This document shows positions 27,213 to 35,708 of a stretch of 64,000 nt of DNA, in pieces. The notes beneath the pieces were generated by a model. It searched no databases. It saw nothing but the letters and a program-made list of their open reading frames with translations, and was not told where the DNA came from. Within the stretch, counting starts at the first letter, position 1. Each line of letters opens with the position of its first letter. The translations under genes were made by a program, and so were the position numbers. The stretch comes from ZC4RG30 sp963726085 (GTDB taxonomy: Bacteria > Pseudomonadota > Gammaproteobacteria > Steroidobacterales > Steroidobacteraceae), in NCBI GenBank assembly GCA_963726085.1, contig CAVSAR010000008.1, positions 1-64,000 of the forward strand, read 5' to 3'.

Positions 27213-27599
27213 TTAGCTGGCGCGTGCCGGATCGCGGGCCGCGCCGATGGCCAGCCATACAATGCCGGCGAGAATCAGCAGCGCACCGGTACAGCGCATC
27301 AGGGTCACTGGCTCGCGAAAGAGCAGGGCCGAGACCACGAAGACGCTGACCACCTGCAGGTGGGTAGCGGCGAAGGCCGGACCGATCGGGACCCGTTTCA
27401 GTATCGACAGCCACGTAATGAAAGCGCACACATAGCTCAGCAGTGCCCCATAGACCCAGGGGTGCTCGAACAGCCGCATGACCCATTGCACATTTGGCAG
27501 CAGGGGTAGGGCACTGTTGGCGGCAAGCTTGAAGCAGATTTGCGCCGTCGTATCGAAGGCCATCAGCCCGAGAAACCCGGCAGCGATCCTTCGGCTCAC
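27213..27599 (-). CDS. SMR/EamA-like 4-TM transporter subunit B
   Basis: 128 residues from a GTG overlapping the stop of the paired subunit (GTGA). Four hydrophobic helices are apparent: IAAGFLGLMAFDTTAQICFK, VYGALLSYVCAFITWLSILK, FVVSALLFREPVTLM and TGALLILAGIVWLAIGA, with the conserved VPIGPAFAATHLQVVSV segment. Size and pairing resemble ArnE/ArnF and other heterodimeric small multidrug-type flippases. It would form an antiparallel dimer with the upstream subunit in the inner membrane. It is the last gene of the exporter operon. Confidence 0.8.
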   Translation of the reverse strand: MSRRIAAGFLGLMAFDTTAQICFKLAANSALPLLPNVQWVMRLFEHPWVYGALLSYVCAFITWLSILKRVPIGPAFAATHLQVVSVFVVSALLFREPVTLMRCTGALLILAGIVWLAIGAARDPARAS

Positions 27600-27955
27600 A
27601 GACCCGAGCCCACGACGGCCACGCCCATGCATATCAGGAAAATCGCTGTCACGCGGCTGCCAGTCAGCGCTTCGCCGAACAACACTCGACCGGCCATCAT
27701 CAGCGCCACGATGTTGATCGAACTCATCAGTACCCCCAGCGACAAGGGGACCATCGACAGAAACGCCATCCAGACGAATAGACAGGGGATGTAGCAGCCG
27801 ATGCCGATCCAGATCCAGGGTCGTGCCGCCATGTGCCGCCAATGCGCCATGCCCTGGTCTGCGGGCCCGGAACTGGCGGCGGTTTTAAAGGCGATTTGTC
27901 CACCGACGTCCAGCAGCAGATTAATAACCCACAACAGCCATACGGTGGCTGACAT
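27596..27955 (-). CDS. SMR/EamA-like 4-TM transporter subunit A
   Basis: 119 residues from the ATG at 27955, one base after the esterase stop. Helices: VWLLWVINLLLDVGGQIAFK, PWIWIGIGCYIPCLFVWMAF, VPLSLGVLMSSINIVALMMA and VTAIFLICMGVAVVGSG. SMR-like proteins of this length work as dimers, and here a second distinct subunit is encoded immediately downstream. In ArnEF such a pair flips an undecaprenyl-linked aminosugar. The substrate here is unknown but a lipid-amine fits the context (inference). Confidence 0.8.
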   Translation of the reverse strand: MSATVWLLWVINLLLDVGGQIAFKTAASSGPADQGMAHWRHMAARPWIWIGIGCYIPCLFVWMAFLSMVPLSLGVLMSSINIVALMMAGRVLFGEALTGSRVTAIFLICMGVAVVGSGL

Positions 27956-27956
27956 G

Positions 27957-28841
27957 TCAGGCGGCTGAGACCAGACGATCCTGGGCAATGGATTCAAAGA
28001 AGCGCGCTGATTGCCGGGCCAGCAGCCGGCGCTCGCGATCGATCGTAATCATGTGGTAACTGTTTTTCAGCAGCAGCATTTCCGTAGGTCCCGCAACACT
28101 CTGCTGCACCAGCAAGGCGTTGCCGACACTGGCGATGTCATCGTCAGTGGCGTGTGCAATCAGGCACGGGGACGTGACTGCGGGCAGTTGGCGCTTCACC
28201 AGGACCGACAATTGGTACAGCTCGGCCAGTGAGTACCAGGGGTTGCCAGGCAGGCCAGCCGCGCCGCTGTCCCCGCCCAACATCGCGGCGCTGACCTGCG
28301 CTCGCAGGCTCTCGTCGCGCAGTCCATACGGGGGCTGCTCCCTGAACATGCGTGTCCGACCGATCCCGATTCGTTTGAGTAAAGGCAACATAAAATTCAG
28401 GCGCGCCAGGCGCGGGATGGCCCAGCCGTCGTATCGAAATGTCGCCCCATAGACCCCGACGCCGGCCACCCGCTGGGGGTAATCGGCTGCGAACTTCAGT
28501 GCCAGCAAGGCACCCATGGACAGGCCGCCCACGAACAGCTGGTCGACCTCGGTGTACAGACGGTGGGCGGCGCGCTCGACGCTGGCGTACCAGTCCCGCC
28601 AGCCCGTTGCCAGCAGGTCGTCGACCGTGCCGCAGTGGCCTGCCAGCTGGACTCCGGCCACGGTGAACCCGGCGGCATGCAATCCCATGCCCAGAAGTCG
28701 CATCTCCGTCGGCGTACCAGTGAGCCCATGGATTAGGAGTACCCCGAGTCCGTTGCCGCCCTGAAAGCGGAAACTGTGGTCTTTGATCAATGGAGGTTTC
28801 CTCGCTGCCATGCCCGCCAGCATGGCGGCTGCAGGTTTCAT
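27957..28841 (-). CDS. Alpha/beta hydrolase (carboxylesterase, Est30-like)
   Basis: 294 residues. The serine hydrolase signatures are GLGVLLIHGLTGTPTEMRLL (oxyanion hole), LFVGGLSMGALLALKFAADY (nucleophile Ser in GLSMG), HATDDDIASVGNALL (Asp) and LLKNSYHMITIDRERRL (His). This is the layout of short-chain esterases and monoacylglycerol-lipase-like enzymes. No signal peptide is visible. Its start and the HlyD stop share one base (TGATG), so it is translated with the export system. It could cleave or remodel an acylated product before or after export. Confidence 0.88.
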   Translation of the reverse strand: MKPAAAMLAGMAARKPPLIKDHSFRFQGGNGLGVLLIHGLTGTPTEMRLLGMGLHAAGFTVAGVQLAGHCGTVDDLLATGWRDWYASVERAAHRLYTEVDQLFVGGLSMGALLALKFAADYPQRVAGVGVYGATFRYDGWAIPRLARLNFMLPLLKRIGIGRTRMFREQPPYGLRDESLRAQVSAAMLGGDSGAAGLPGNPWYSLAELYQLSVLVKRQLPAVTSPCLIAHATDDDIASVGNALLVQQSVAGPTEMLLLKNSYHMITIDRERRLLARQSARFFESIAQDRLVSAA

Positions 28842-29752
28842 CAGTCTTTCGCCGCTGGTGCCAGTGTGCCGACACGGACCAGGACCCTTTGGCCGATGCG
28901 TAGTGGCACAGGGCCCTGCAGCGTCAGCACGCAGTCAACCGTGTGTGCGGAGGCGCGCCGCTGAGGATCCTCGTCCAAAAGGGATGGACCCACGACGGTT
29001 CCTACCCGCAGGACCCGCGCCGGCCATTCCCGACTGGGTGCATCTTCGGCGCTGATCGTTGCCGGCATTCCGGCGCGCACGTCGTTGGCATAGGCTTCGC
29101 TCAACTCCGCGCGCACGATCCGAGGCGTCTGCGGCACCAGCGTGATCAGGGGACCGGACTGGGGCGAAACGGCGACACCGACCTGGGCGGCGACGCGAGC
29201 GACCGTGGCATCCTGGGGCGCACGCAGGGTCAGTAGCGCCAGTTCGCGCCGCGCACTCGCGATCTTGACATATGCGGCGGTGATGACGGCTGCCGCCACT
29301 TTGCGCTGGGCTCCCAGCTGGTCTGCCGCGGACTCTGCGTCATCGGCGGCCTGGCCCTCACCGGCGCCAGCCTGAGCCGCTTCGTTGAGCCGGCGCGCGC
29401 GAGTGCGCGCCGCCGACTCCTGGCCCCGCAGCAGCTCTGCCTGGCTGCGCACCTGGCTAAGCTCGGCTTCAGCCGCGTTTATGGCCAGCTGGCTGGTGGT
29501 GCCGTCCAATTCCAGCAGCATGTCACCTTGATGTACCGTCTGGCCTTCCTGAACTGCAACGCGGCGGATCGTGCCTTCCCGCGCCGCGGCCAGTGAGATC
29601 AAGCCCCCTTCGACATCGATACGGCCACGCGCGACCGCCGCATAAGGGGCTACCGGAGCGTTTGCGTGGGGCTTGGTGGCGGGCGTGCAAGCAGCAAGCG
29701 CGAATGCCAACGCCACGGCACCGAACGGCCAGTAAGGCCTGTTGGCAGTCAT
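28841..29752 (-). CDS. HlyD-type periplasmic adaptor lipoprotein
   Basis: 303 residues from the ATG at 29752, which overlaps the ATPase stop (ATGA). The lipobox FALAACTP gives an inner-membrane-anchored lipoprotein. The barrel-sandwich halves are GTIRRVAVQEGQTVHQGDML and RAPQDATVARVAAQVGVAVS, joined by a long alpha-hairpin (about residues 85-155, Ala/Glu/Arg-rich). It bridges the FtsX-type permease and the NodT-type channel encoded upstream in the same operon, as in MacA or DevB. Confidence 0.88.
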   Translation of the reverse strand: MTANRPYWPFGAVALAFALAACTPATKPHANAPVAPYAAVARGRIDVEGGLISLAAAREGTIRRVAVQEGQTVHQGDMLLELDGTTSQLAINAAEAELSQVRSQAELLRGQESAARTRARRLNEAAQAGAGEGQAADDAESAADQLGAQRKVAAAVITAAYVKIASARRELALLTLRAPQDATVARVAAQVGVAVSPQSGPLITLVPQTPRIVRAELSEAYANDVRAGMPATISAEDAPSREWPARVLRVGTVVGPSLLDEDPQRRASAHTVDCVLTLQGPVPLRIGQRVLVRVGTLAPAAKD

Positions 29753-30495
29753 GCAGGAAGGTCCTCGAGCGAAGCGAGTGGGATGGCGCGATGATCGTTC
29801 AGGATACGGCCGTCTTCCATGGACAGTACGCGATCCGCATGGCCGATCAGGCGCGGATCGTGACTGACACACAGCACGGTCGTGCCGTGCGAGCGCGCGA
29901 TTCGGTGCAGCAGTTCGATGATGACGGTGCCATTGGCGGCATCAAGGGCGCTGGTCGGCTCATCGGCAAATAACAGCGCCGGCTCCTTGGCCAGGGCTCG
30001 CGCGATGGCCACGCGCTGTTTCTCGCCGCCGGAAAGTTCCGCCGGCCGCAAAGTCATGCGCGGCGCCAGGCCTACTTCGTCAAGAGCCTGCTCCGCGCGC
30101 ACGCGGGCGGCTGCGCCAGACAGCCCCAGATACCGCAGAGGTAGTTCCACCTGTTCACGGGCATTCAGCGCGGGAAAGAGGGCGAAGTCTTGAAAGACAA
30201 ACCCGGTGTGCAGAAGGCGAAAGCGCTCCAATGCGTGACTGTCGAGGCTGCCCAATTCAGCGCCCAGGGCAAACACCAGTCCGCTGTCAACGCGCTGCAG
30301 GCCGCTCAAGGTCGCAAGCAACGTGCTTTTGCCACAGCCCGATGGTCCGGATATGAGCGTCAGCTGGCCAGCGTCGATCTCAATGGACAGCTCTTCCAGT
30401 ACGGCCGTGCGTAGCCGCCCCACGACAAAGGCCTTGCTGATGTGATCGGCGCGCAGCGGCGAGGCGCTCAGCGGCAGGGAGGTTGAAAGTCGCAT
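29749..30495 (-). CDS. ABC transporter ATPase (LolD/MacB-like)
   Basis: 248 residues from the ATG at 30495, sharing one base with the permease stop. Walker A is LISGPSGCGKSTLLATLSG, the Q loop GFVFQDFALFPALN, the signature AELSGGEKQRVAIARALAKE and Walker B PALLFADEPTSALDAANG, with the H loop CVSHDPRLIGHADRV. The sequence belongs to the LolD/MacB/DevA group that powers FtsX-type permeases by mechanotransmission instead of transport through the membrane domain. Confidence 0.92.
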   Translation of the reverse strand: MRLSTSLPLSASPLRADHISKAFVVGRLRTAVLEELSIEIDAGQLTLISGPSGCGKSTLLATLSGLQRVDSGLVFALGAELGSLDSHALERFRLLHTGFVFQDFALFPALNAREQVELPLRYLGLSGAAARVRAEQALDEVGLAPRMTLRPAELSGGEKQRVAIARALAKEPALLFADEPTSALDAANGTVIIELLHRIARSHGTTVLCVSHDPRLIGHADRVLSMEDGRILNDHRAIPLASLEDLPA

Positions 30496-31625
30496 CAGCG
30501 CAGCAGTGTGGCCGGGTCGGCGCGCCGCAGGCTGTGCACGGCAGCCACGCCGGATATGAGCGCTATGCCCAGTGCGACCGCCATGCAAATGAGCGTGACG
30601 GTTGCATCAAGGATCACAGGCACATCTTGCGCTCCGGCCAGCAGTAGCAGCCCGGTGCCAAGCAGCGCCGCACATAGCAACCCGGTGACACCTACCCAGA
30701 AGGACTGTTCCAGCACGACCCAGCGCAGACTTCCCAGCCCCACGCCCAACGCGTTCAGGGTCGCATATTCACGAATGGATCCGGCGACGGCGGCCATCAG
30801 CGCCTGGCTGCTGATGGCCGCGCCGGCGACAAACACGATGACCGCCAAAAACGAGACACCCGCTCCCGCGCCGGTATCGAGCAGCCAGTACAGCTCGGAG
30901 CGCCGCGCGAAGTCCCGAGCCGTCCATACTTCGTAGGGGCCGAAAGCCGTGCTGCAGCAAACGCGCGCCGCGACCGTCGCCGCGGATGCCGGGTTACGCA
31001 GTTCCGCCACGTAATAGGTCGGCCCAATCGCGCCGGCTGCCTCTGCGTCCAGGTACCGCGCGGTTTCCAGCGACGTGACAACGTTGACGCCGCCCAGTGC
31101 GCGCAGGCCGCGCGTGACTGCCACTACGCGCACGTGGCGCCCGTTGATGCTGGCGGCATCGCCCACACGGACGCCCAGCTTGTTCAGGTCAGCGCGATCG
31201 ACGATTACCGCGTCCGCTTCGCGCAGCAGTGCCCGCATGGGCGGGGACAGGACGTGGGCAAACAGCATGCCGCCGTCCTGGGCGTTGATGCCCGAGACGA
31301 ATACGGACACGCTGCCGTGCGCACTGCGCCAGTCGCCATCCAGCCACATGAACGGCTCGACGCGGCGAACGTCAGGGTCCATCAACAGGCGCGTCTCCAC
31401 ATCGGCGCGGATCGGGCGCCCGAGGTTGATGCTCTGGGTGCCGGGATACCCGGCCCACAGCTGCGCGCTGGAGCCGGTTACGTAGACGCTGGCGCTGCTG
31501 AAGATTCCCAGCACGAACCCCACCTGTAGCAGTTGCAGCAGGCAAGCGAACCCCACCGCCAGAACCGCCGGCAGGAAACGCCGCCATTCGTACAGCAACG
31601 TCTTGCGGGCCAGACTCACCATCAA
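30495..31625 (-). CDS. FtsX-type ABC permease (DevC/MacB-like)
   Basis: 376 residues, with four transmembrane helices in the MacB layout: one near the N-terminus (FLPAVLAVGFACLLQLLQV) and three near the C-terminus (VSFLAVIVFVAGAAISSQA, WVGVTGLLCAALLGTGLLLL, VTLICMAVALGIALISGVAA), separated by a periplasmic domain of about 200 residues. The C-terminal cluster shows the FtsX motif (SIREYATLNALGVGLGSL). It overlaps the channel gene by 4 bases. It works with the ATPase and adaptor to push a substrate through the outer-membrane channel. Confidence 0.88.
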   Translation of the reverse strand: MMVSLARKTLLYEWRRFLPAVLAVGFACLLQLLQVGFVLGIFSSASVYVTGSSAQLWAGYPGTQSINLGRPIRADVETRLLMDPDVRRVEPFMWLDGDWRSAHGSVSVFVSGINAQDGGMLFAHVLSPPMRALLREADAVIVDRADLNKLGVRVGDAASINGRHVRVVAVTRGLRALGGVNVVTSLETARYLDAEAAGAIGPTYYVAELRNPASAATVAARVCCSTAFGPYEVWTARDFARRSELYWLLDTGAGAGVSFLAVIVFVAGAAISSQALMAAVAGSIREYATLNALGVGLGSLRWVVLEQSFWVGVTGLLCAALLGTGLLLLAGAQDVPVILDATVTLICMAVALGIALISGVAAVHSLRRADPATLLR

Positions 31626-32989
31626 TGCACATCTTGCGCGTTGGGCACGGGCGCGCCGCCCAGCGCCTTGAACAGCGCCACATAGGCCACGCCGCGCTCG
31701 GTGCTGGCGTCCAGCAGCGCCAGCTGTTGGTCGATCTGAGACAGTGTGGCGAGGTGCTGGTCCAGTGGGCTCGCCAGCGACAACGCGACGCGTTGAGCGG
31801 CCTTTTCGCTGGCGCGGTTGGCCGCAGCCAGCGCCAGGGTGTCCTGCTGCTCGCGTTCGCGTTGTCGTTGCAGATTGCCCAGGTCGATTTCCACTTCTGC
31901 GACGGCTTCCAGCACGCTTTGTCGGTAGGCAAATACGGCGGCGTCCAGCAGGTAGGCCTTTTCGCGCGACTGGGCCCGTCGCAAGCCCCAGTCAAACAGC
32001 GGAATTTCGATGATCGGTCCCCACGAGGAGATAGAGAAGGCATCCACGGGCAGATTGCGGGAGATGTTGGTGGACCAGACAATCGAGCCGCCAATCCCGA
32101 TATTGGGCAACTGTTCTGCGTGGGCCAGATTGGCCGCGCCGGCCGCTTGCAGGACTTCCGCCTCGGCGCGGCGAATTTCCGGGCGCGTGCGCAGGAGGTC
32201 GGCGGGAGTTGCCAGGATCGTTCCGGGGCTTAGGCGCGGGAGGGTGCCGGATGCGAGCCACGCGGCCTCGGGCTGCGCGCGGCCCAGCAGTACCGCCAAT
32301 TGCTGCGACAGCGTGTCGATCTGTCCCTGGGTCAGCAGCAGCATTGAGTTGGCGTGCGCCAGTGCGCTCTGCGCCTCGGCCACGGGCGTGTCCGCGCCAA
32401 GACCCAGGCTCTCCCTCACCAGCAACAACTTGAGCTGCTGCTCGCGCAGATCCCGGGCTGTGGTCAGGAGGCCTGCTCGTTCATGGGCAGCGCCCAGCGC
32501 CAGCCAATCGGCAACCACCTCGCCTACCAGGGAGACCTTTACCGCCTCCAGCGACGCAGTGGCAACGTCGAGTTGACCTTGGAGCGCGCGTTGTGTGCCT
32601 TCGCGCCGCCCAAACAGACCCCATTCCCACGTCGCATCGAACCCGGCCATCAGATAGGAGGCGGCTGCCCCGGGATCAATTGCGTCCTCGGTAAACCCCC
32701 GAACATAGGGCAGGTAACGGGCATTGTCCTGTGAGTGCAGGGCGCGAGCGGCGCGCAGCCGGGCGATGGCCTGCGCCAGGGCCTGGTTGTCGGTCAGCGC
32801 GCGCTCGACCAGCGCATCCAGTGCATCATCATGGAAGTCGTGCCACCAGCCGTGCATATCGGTGGGCACCGCCTGCTCGGAGAGCGCGTGGCGCCATTGG
32901 AGTGGCACGACGGGATTGAGTTCGGGCAAAGGTGTGTGCACGCAGGCAGCCAGGGCCAGGGTCATTGCCAGCGCGGCACTGCCGGCCAT
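31622..32989 (-). CDS. NodT-family outer-membrane efflux lipoprotein
   Basis: 455 residues from the ATG at 32989; a TTG at 33034 would overlap the kinase by 4 bases. Lipobox LALAACVHTP. The TolC-like duplicated helical hairpin is apparent from ALVERALTDNQALAQAIARL and RPEIRRAEAEVLQAAGAANL, with the strand sequence LPNIGIGGSIVWS. It forms the trimeric exit duct of the tripartite pump with the HlyD adaptor, ATPase and permease that follow it. It is the first export gene after the two-component pair. Confidence 0.88.
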   Translation of the reverse strand: MAGSAALAMTLALAACVHTPLPELNPVVPLQWRHALSEQAVPTDMHGWWHDFHDDALDALVERALTDNQALAQAIARLRAARALHSQDNARYLPYVRGFTEDAIDPGAAASYLMAGFDATWEWGLFGRREGTQRALQGQLDVATASLEAVKVSLVGEVVADWLALGAAHERAGLLTTARDLREQQLKLLLVRESLGLGADTPVAEAQSALAHANSMLLLTQGQIDTLSQQLAVLLGRAQPEAAWLASGTLPRLSPGTILATPADLLRTRPEIRRAEAEVLQAAGAANLAHAEQLPNIGIGGSIVWSTNISRNLPVDAFSISSWGPIIEIPLFDWGLRRAQSREKAYLLDAAVFAYRQSVLEAVAEVEIDLGNLQRQREREQQDTLALAAANRASEKAAQRVALSLASPLDQHLATLSQIDQQLALLDASTERGVAYVALFKALGGAPVPNAQDVH

Positions 32990-33030
32990 CGATCGCAATG
33001 CCCGGTGCGAAGTCCGCTGTCTTACGCCGT

Positions 33031-34437
33031 TCAAGCGCGTCCACTGGGGCTGTTAAAATGGATACTGACGCGCAGGCCGCCGTGTGTACCGGGGGCGATA
33101 TCCACTGCAGCGTGATGCCGCTCGGCGATTCGCAGGACAATCGCAAGGCCAAGGCCGGTACCGCCGTCGGGGCTGCCTGGCACGCGAAAGAATCGCTCGC
33201 CCAATCTGGGGAGCATTAGTGTGGGCACTCCCGGACCATTGTCCTCGACCATCAGGGTGACATTGCCGTCGGACTTGGAGCGCAAGGAAACTGTGACCGA
33301 ACCACCGCGCCCCGCGTAAATAAGTGCGTTGTCGATCAGGTTGTCCAGCAAGTTGGTTAGGCCCGCTGCGCTGCCTTCAATGAGGACCGGGGTGCTGGGT
33401 CCCTCGTAGCCCAAATCGACCCCGGCTCGCAGACCGTCCGGCACTCGGCCCGTGACAGTGTCCCGGACCAGTCGGGCGAGATCGACGACCGTCAGTGCTT
33501 CCTCGTCTTCCTGCGGAGAATGCGCTCGCAGGAGGGCAAGCAATTGCGTTGAGGTACGACCCACACGCTCGGTAAGTAGGCCAATCTGCAGCAGTGGTTC
33601 ACTCACTGGTTTCCCGCTTTCCTCGGCCAGCGCCCTCTCAACGTGCAGACGCAGGCCTGCCAGTGGCGTTCGCAGCTGGTGGGCAGCGTCGGCGATAAAC
33701 GTTTCCTGACTGTCGATGGCTTCACGCAGGCGTCCAAACAGGGCGTCGATGGTGCGGATCAGGGGAAGAATTTCCTGCGGCACGTCCGCATCGGAAATCG
33801 GGCTCAGTCCATGTTGTCGCGCTGACAGCTTGTGCATTAGGGGGTTCAGGCTGCGCAGCGCCAAGGTCACGCCGATCCAGACCAGTCCGAGCAGCCCGGC
33901 AATTAAGAGCGCTTGCAGCAGCAACGTTGAGAACAGGATTTCGCGTGCCAGCCGCTCGCGACTGAGCAGGGTCTCGGCTACGACAACGGTGATGACGTCG
34001 CGAACCTCGCTCGGGAGGTCGAATCGCAGGCTCACCGCGCGTACCGGGCGCCCGTCGACCACCGCGTCGAACAGCAATGGATCCCCGTTTACCACAGGCG
34101 CTCGCGGCGCCGTAGGGTAGAGGTCGGTGCTGCTGAGAATGCCGTGCCGGGCGCTCTGGACGAAAAAGTAGTTTGTGGCTTCTGTGTCGAACGTAAGCAG
34201 ATAGCGTGCTTGTGGGGACAAGACAAGACTCGGCTGATCAGTGCGCAGTACCGCTGCTACGGCCCGTGCGTCCGTCACCAGGGCGCGATCGTGCTCGGCG
34301 TTGTCGTAATTCAGCACTACCGCGTAAATGACGGCTGAGCCCACCAGCAACAGCGCCAGGATCGGTACCATCAGAAACGCGAGCAACCGTAAGCGCAGAC
34401 TGGGCGGTCGGCGACGCACCGGTTTGCTAGCCGTCAA
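33031..34437 (-). CDS. TctE/QseC-like sensor histidine kinase
   Basis: 468 residues. Two membrane helices (LRLLAFLMVPILALLLVGSA near residue 20, and LLLQALLIAGLLGLVWIGV near 185) flank a periplasmic domain of the TctE N-terminal type (FDTEATNYFFVQSARHGIL). HAMP-like linker, then HisKA with FIADAAHQLRTPLAGLRLH, and HATPase with NLLDNLIDNALIYA, VEDNGPGVP and GGTGLGLAIVLRIAERH. It overlaps the regulator gene by 11 bases and ends just before the efflux genes, so it probably senses the exported compound or a tricarboxylate-like envelope signal. Confidence 0.9.
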   Translation of the reverse strand: MTASKPVRRRPPSLRLRLLAFLMVPILALLLVGSAVIYAVVLNYDNAEHDRALVTDARAVAAVLRTDQPSLVLSPQARYLLTFDTEATNYFFVQSARHGILSSTDLYPTAPRAPVVNGDPLLFDAVVDGRPVRAVSLRFDLPSEVRDVITVVVAETLLSRERLAREILFSTLLLQALLIAGLLGLVWIGVTLALRSLNPLMHKLSARQHGLSPISDADVPQEILPLIRTIDALFGRLREAIDSQETFIADAAHQLRTPLAGLRLHVERALAEESGKPVSEPLLQIGLLTERVGRTSTQLLALLRAHSPQEDEEALTVVDLARLVRDTVTGRVPDGLRAGVDLGYEGPSTPVLIEGSAAGLTNLLDNLIDNALIYAGRGGSVTVSLRSKSDGNVTLMVEDNGPGVPTLMLPRLGERFFRVPGSPDGGTGLGLAIVLRIAERHHAAVDIAPGTHGGLRVSIHFNSPSGRA

Positions 34438-35101
34438 GGCTCTCTTCCAGCAGGTAACCCAGCCCGCGAATCGTACGGATGCTGACTCCGCTGCCGGATA
34501 ACTTGCGCCGGACGCGATAGAGGGCGATGTCCAGGCCGTTGTCGGTCAATTCGTCTTCCCATCCGCATACGACCTCGACCAGCTGGGGTCGGGTAGTGAC
34601 TCGGCCGTGCCGCGTGGCAAGCGCCGCCAGTACTCCAAATTCCCGCCGCGTCAGATCAAGGCTCTTGCCGTCCTTGATTACACGCTGTCCTGGCAGGTCC
34701 AGCGCCAATGATCCGATGCGCAGCTGCGCATCGCCCTTGCAGGCGGCCCGGCGAATCAACGCCCGTACGCGCGCGTCAAATTCGCTCAGTGCGAAGGGTT
34801 TAATGAGGTAGTCGTCCGCCCCAAGATCCAGCACCTTGATTCGCTCATTGAGGCTGTCTCGCGCGGTTATGACCAGCACCGGAATACCGGTGCCCCGCTG
34901 GCGCAGTCGACGCAGGACTTCAGCACCGTCGAGTCCTGGCAGGCCCAGGTCCAGTACCAATAGGTCAAAGGAGCCACCGGCGAGCGCCACGTCGGCGTGG
35001 AGGCCTTGGGTGACCAAGTCCACTGCGTGGCCACCGCATTGCAACGCCTCAACAATGGCCGTGGCGATTGAGACGTCGTCTTCGGCGATTAATGTTCGCA
35101 T
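34427..35101 (-). CDS. OmpR-family response regulator (TctD/QseB-like)
   Basis: 224 residues from the ATG at 35101. Receiver: TLIAEDDVSIATAIVEAL, phospho-Asp in LLVLDLGLPGLDGAEVLRRL, Lys in DDYLIKPFALSEFDARVRAL. The winged helix has LDLTRREFGVLAALATRHGR and LDIALYRVRRKLSGSGVSIR, then TIRGLGYLLEE. It is the first gene of a nine-gene overlapping operon ending with the SMR pair, and is expected to activate that operon and its own promoter in 35102-35200. Confidence 0.9.
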   Translation of the reverse strand: MRTLIAEDDVSIATAIVEALQCGGHAVDLVTQGLHADVALAGGSFDLLVLDLGLPGLDGAEVLRRLRQRGTGIPVLVITARDSLNERIKVLDLGADDYLIKPFALSEFDARVRALIRRAACKGDAQLRIGSLALDLPGQRVIKDGKSLDLTRREFGVLAALATRHGRVTTRPQLVEVVCGWEDELTDNGLDIALYRVRRKLSGSGVSIRTIRGLGYLLEESLDG

Positions 35102-35122
35102 CAATACAGGTGGCGGGTACAA

Positions 35123-35708
35123 GCCGCCAATGTCACCGCGGTTTGTGCTTGGGCCTCAAGGCGGCCGCAGGCGTGGGCATTCTGCGAAATATCTTCACTA
35201 TCCAAAGCAGGGAGCTCCGCGACCAAAGGCCATCCAGGGCCGGGAATGCAGGCGTCTCGCCACCGGAGGCGCCGGACTTACTTCGAGCATGAGATGTATA
35301 TGCCCCCCGTTTCTTCGCTACGGGTTAGACGTAATCGCCCGGGAAGATCAGTCGGTCGGCAGCGCAGGAGGTAAGAAAACCCTGCTGAACAGACAGGCAT
35401 TTAATGAACTTGTAAGGTTGTCCCGCTGCAGCCTTGTGTATGGATGTGGCGATTGCGGTCGGGTCACCTGCTGGATGCTGGCATCTGTCTTCGCAATCGT
35501 GATAGCTGCAGGCAATGGTTGGATTGCCCACCAGAGACTCTATCGGTGGGGGCCGTTCACTGGTGGTCAATTCCAGGCGACGTTCTGCGGGGGAATCAGA
35601 CCCACGAAGCTGAACTGGCCGGGAACGCGGGGCCGACCCGCGGCAGCGCCCCAGGAGCGCCGCCGCAAATAATCCCTGTTTGTGCCTGTGCCCGCCGTGG
35701 TGGCTGGA
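35123..35708. other. Intergenic region without convincing gene
   Basis: This 586-base stretch lies between the response regulator start and the end of the PQQ-repeat gene, both on the minus strand. A plus-strand open frame (about 35292-35672) with one hydrophobic stretch (WMLASVFAIVIAAGNGW) has no clear SD or family. The region next to 35102 should contain the promoter of the exporter operon. No other structure was recognised. Confidence 0.45.

Noticed and set aside
26171..27262. Minus-strand open frame of about 360 codons opposite the FemAB/GNAT gene
   Set aside because: Compositional shadow of the sense gene; no recognisable domain and no proper start.
35292..35672. Possible small plus-strand gene with one hydrophobic segment
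   Set aside because: No SD, no family, and arginine-rich ends; reported only as part of the intergenic entry.
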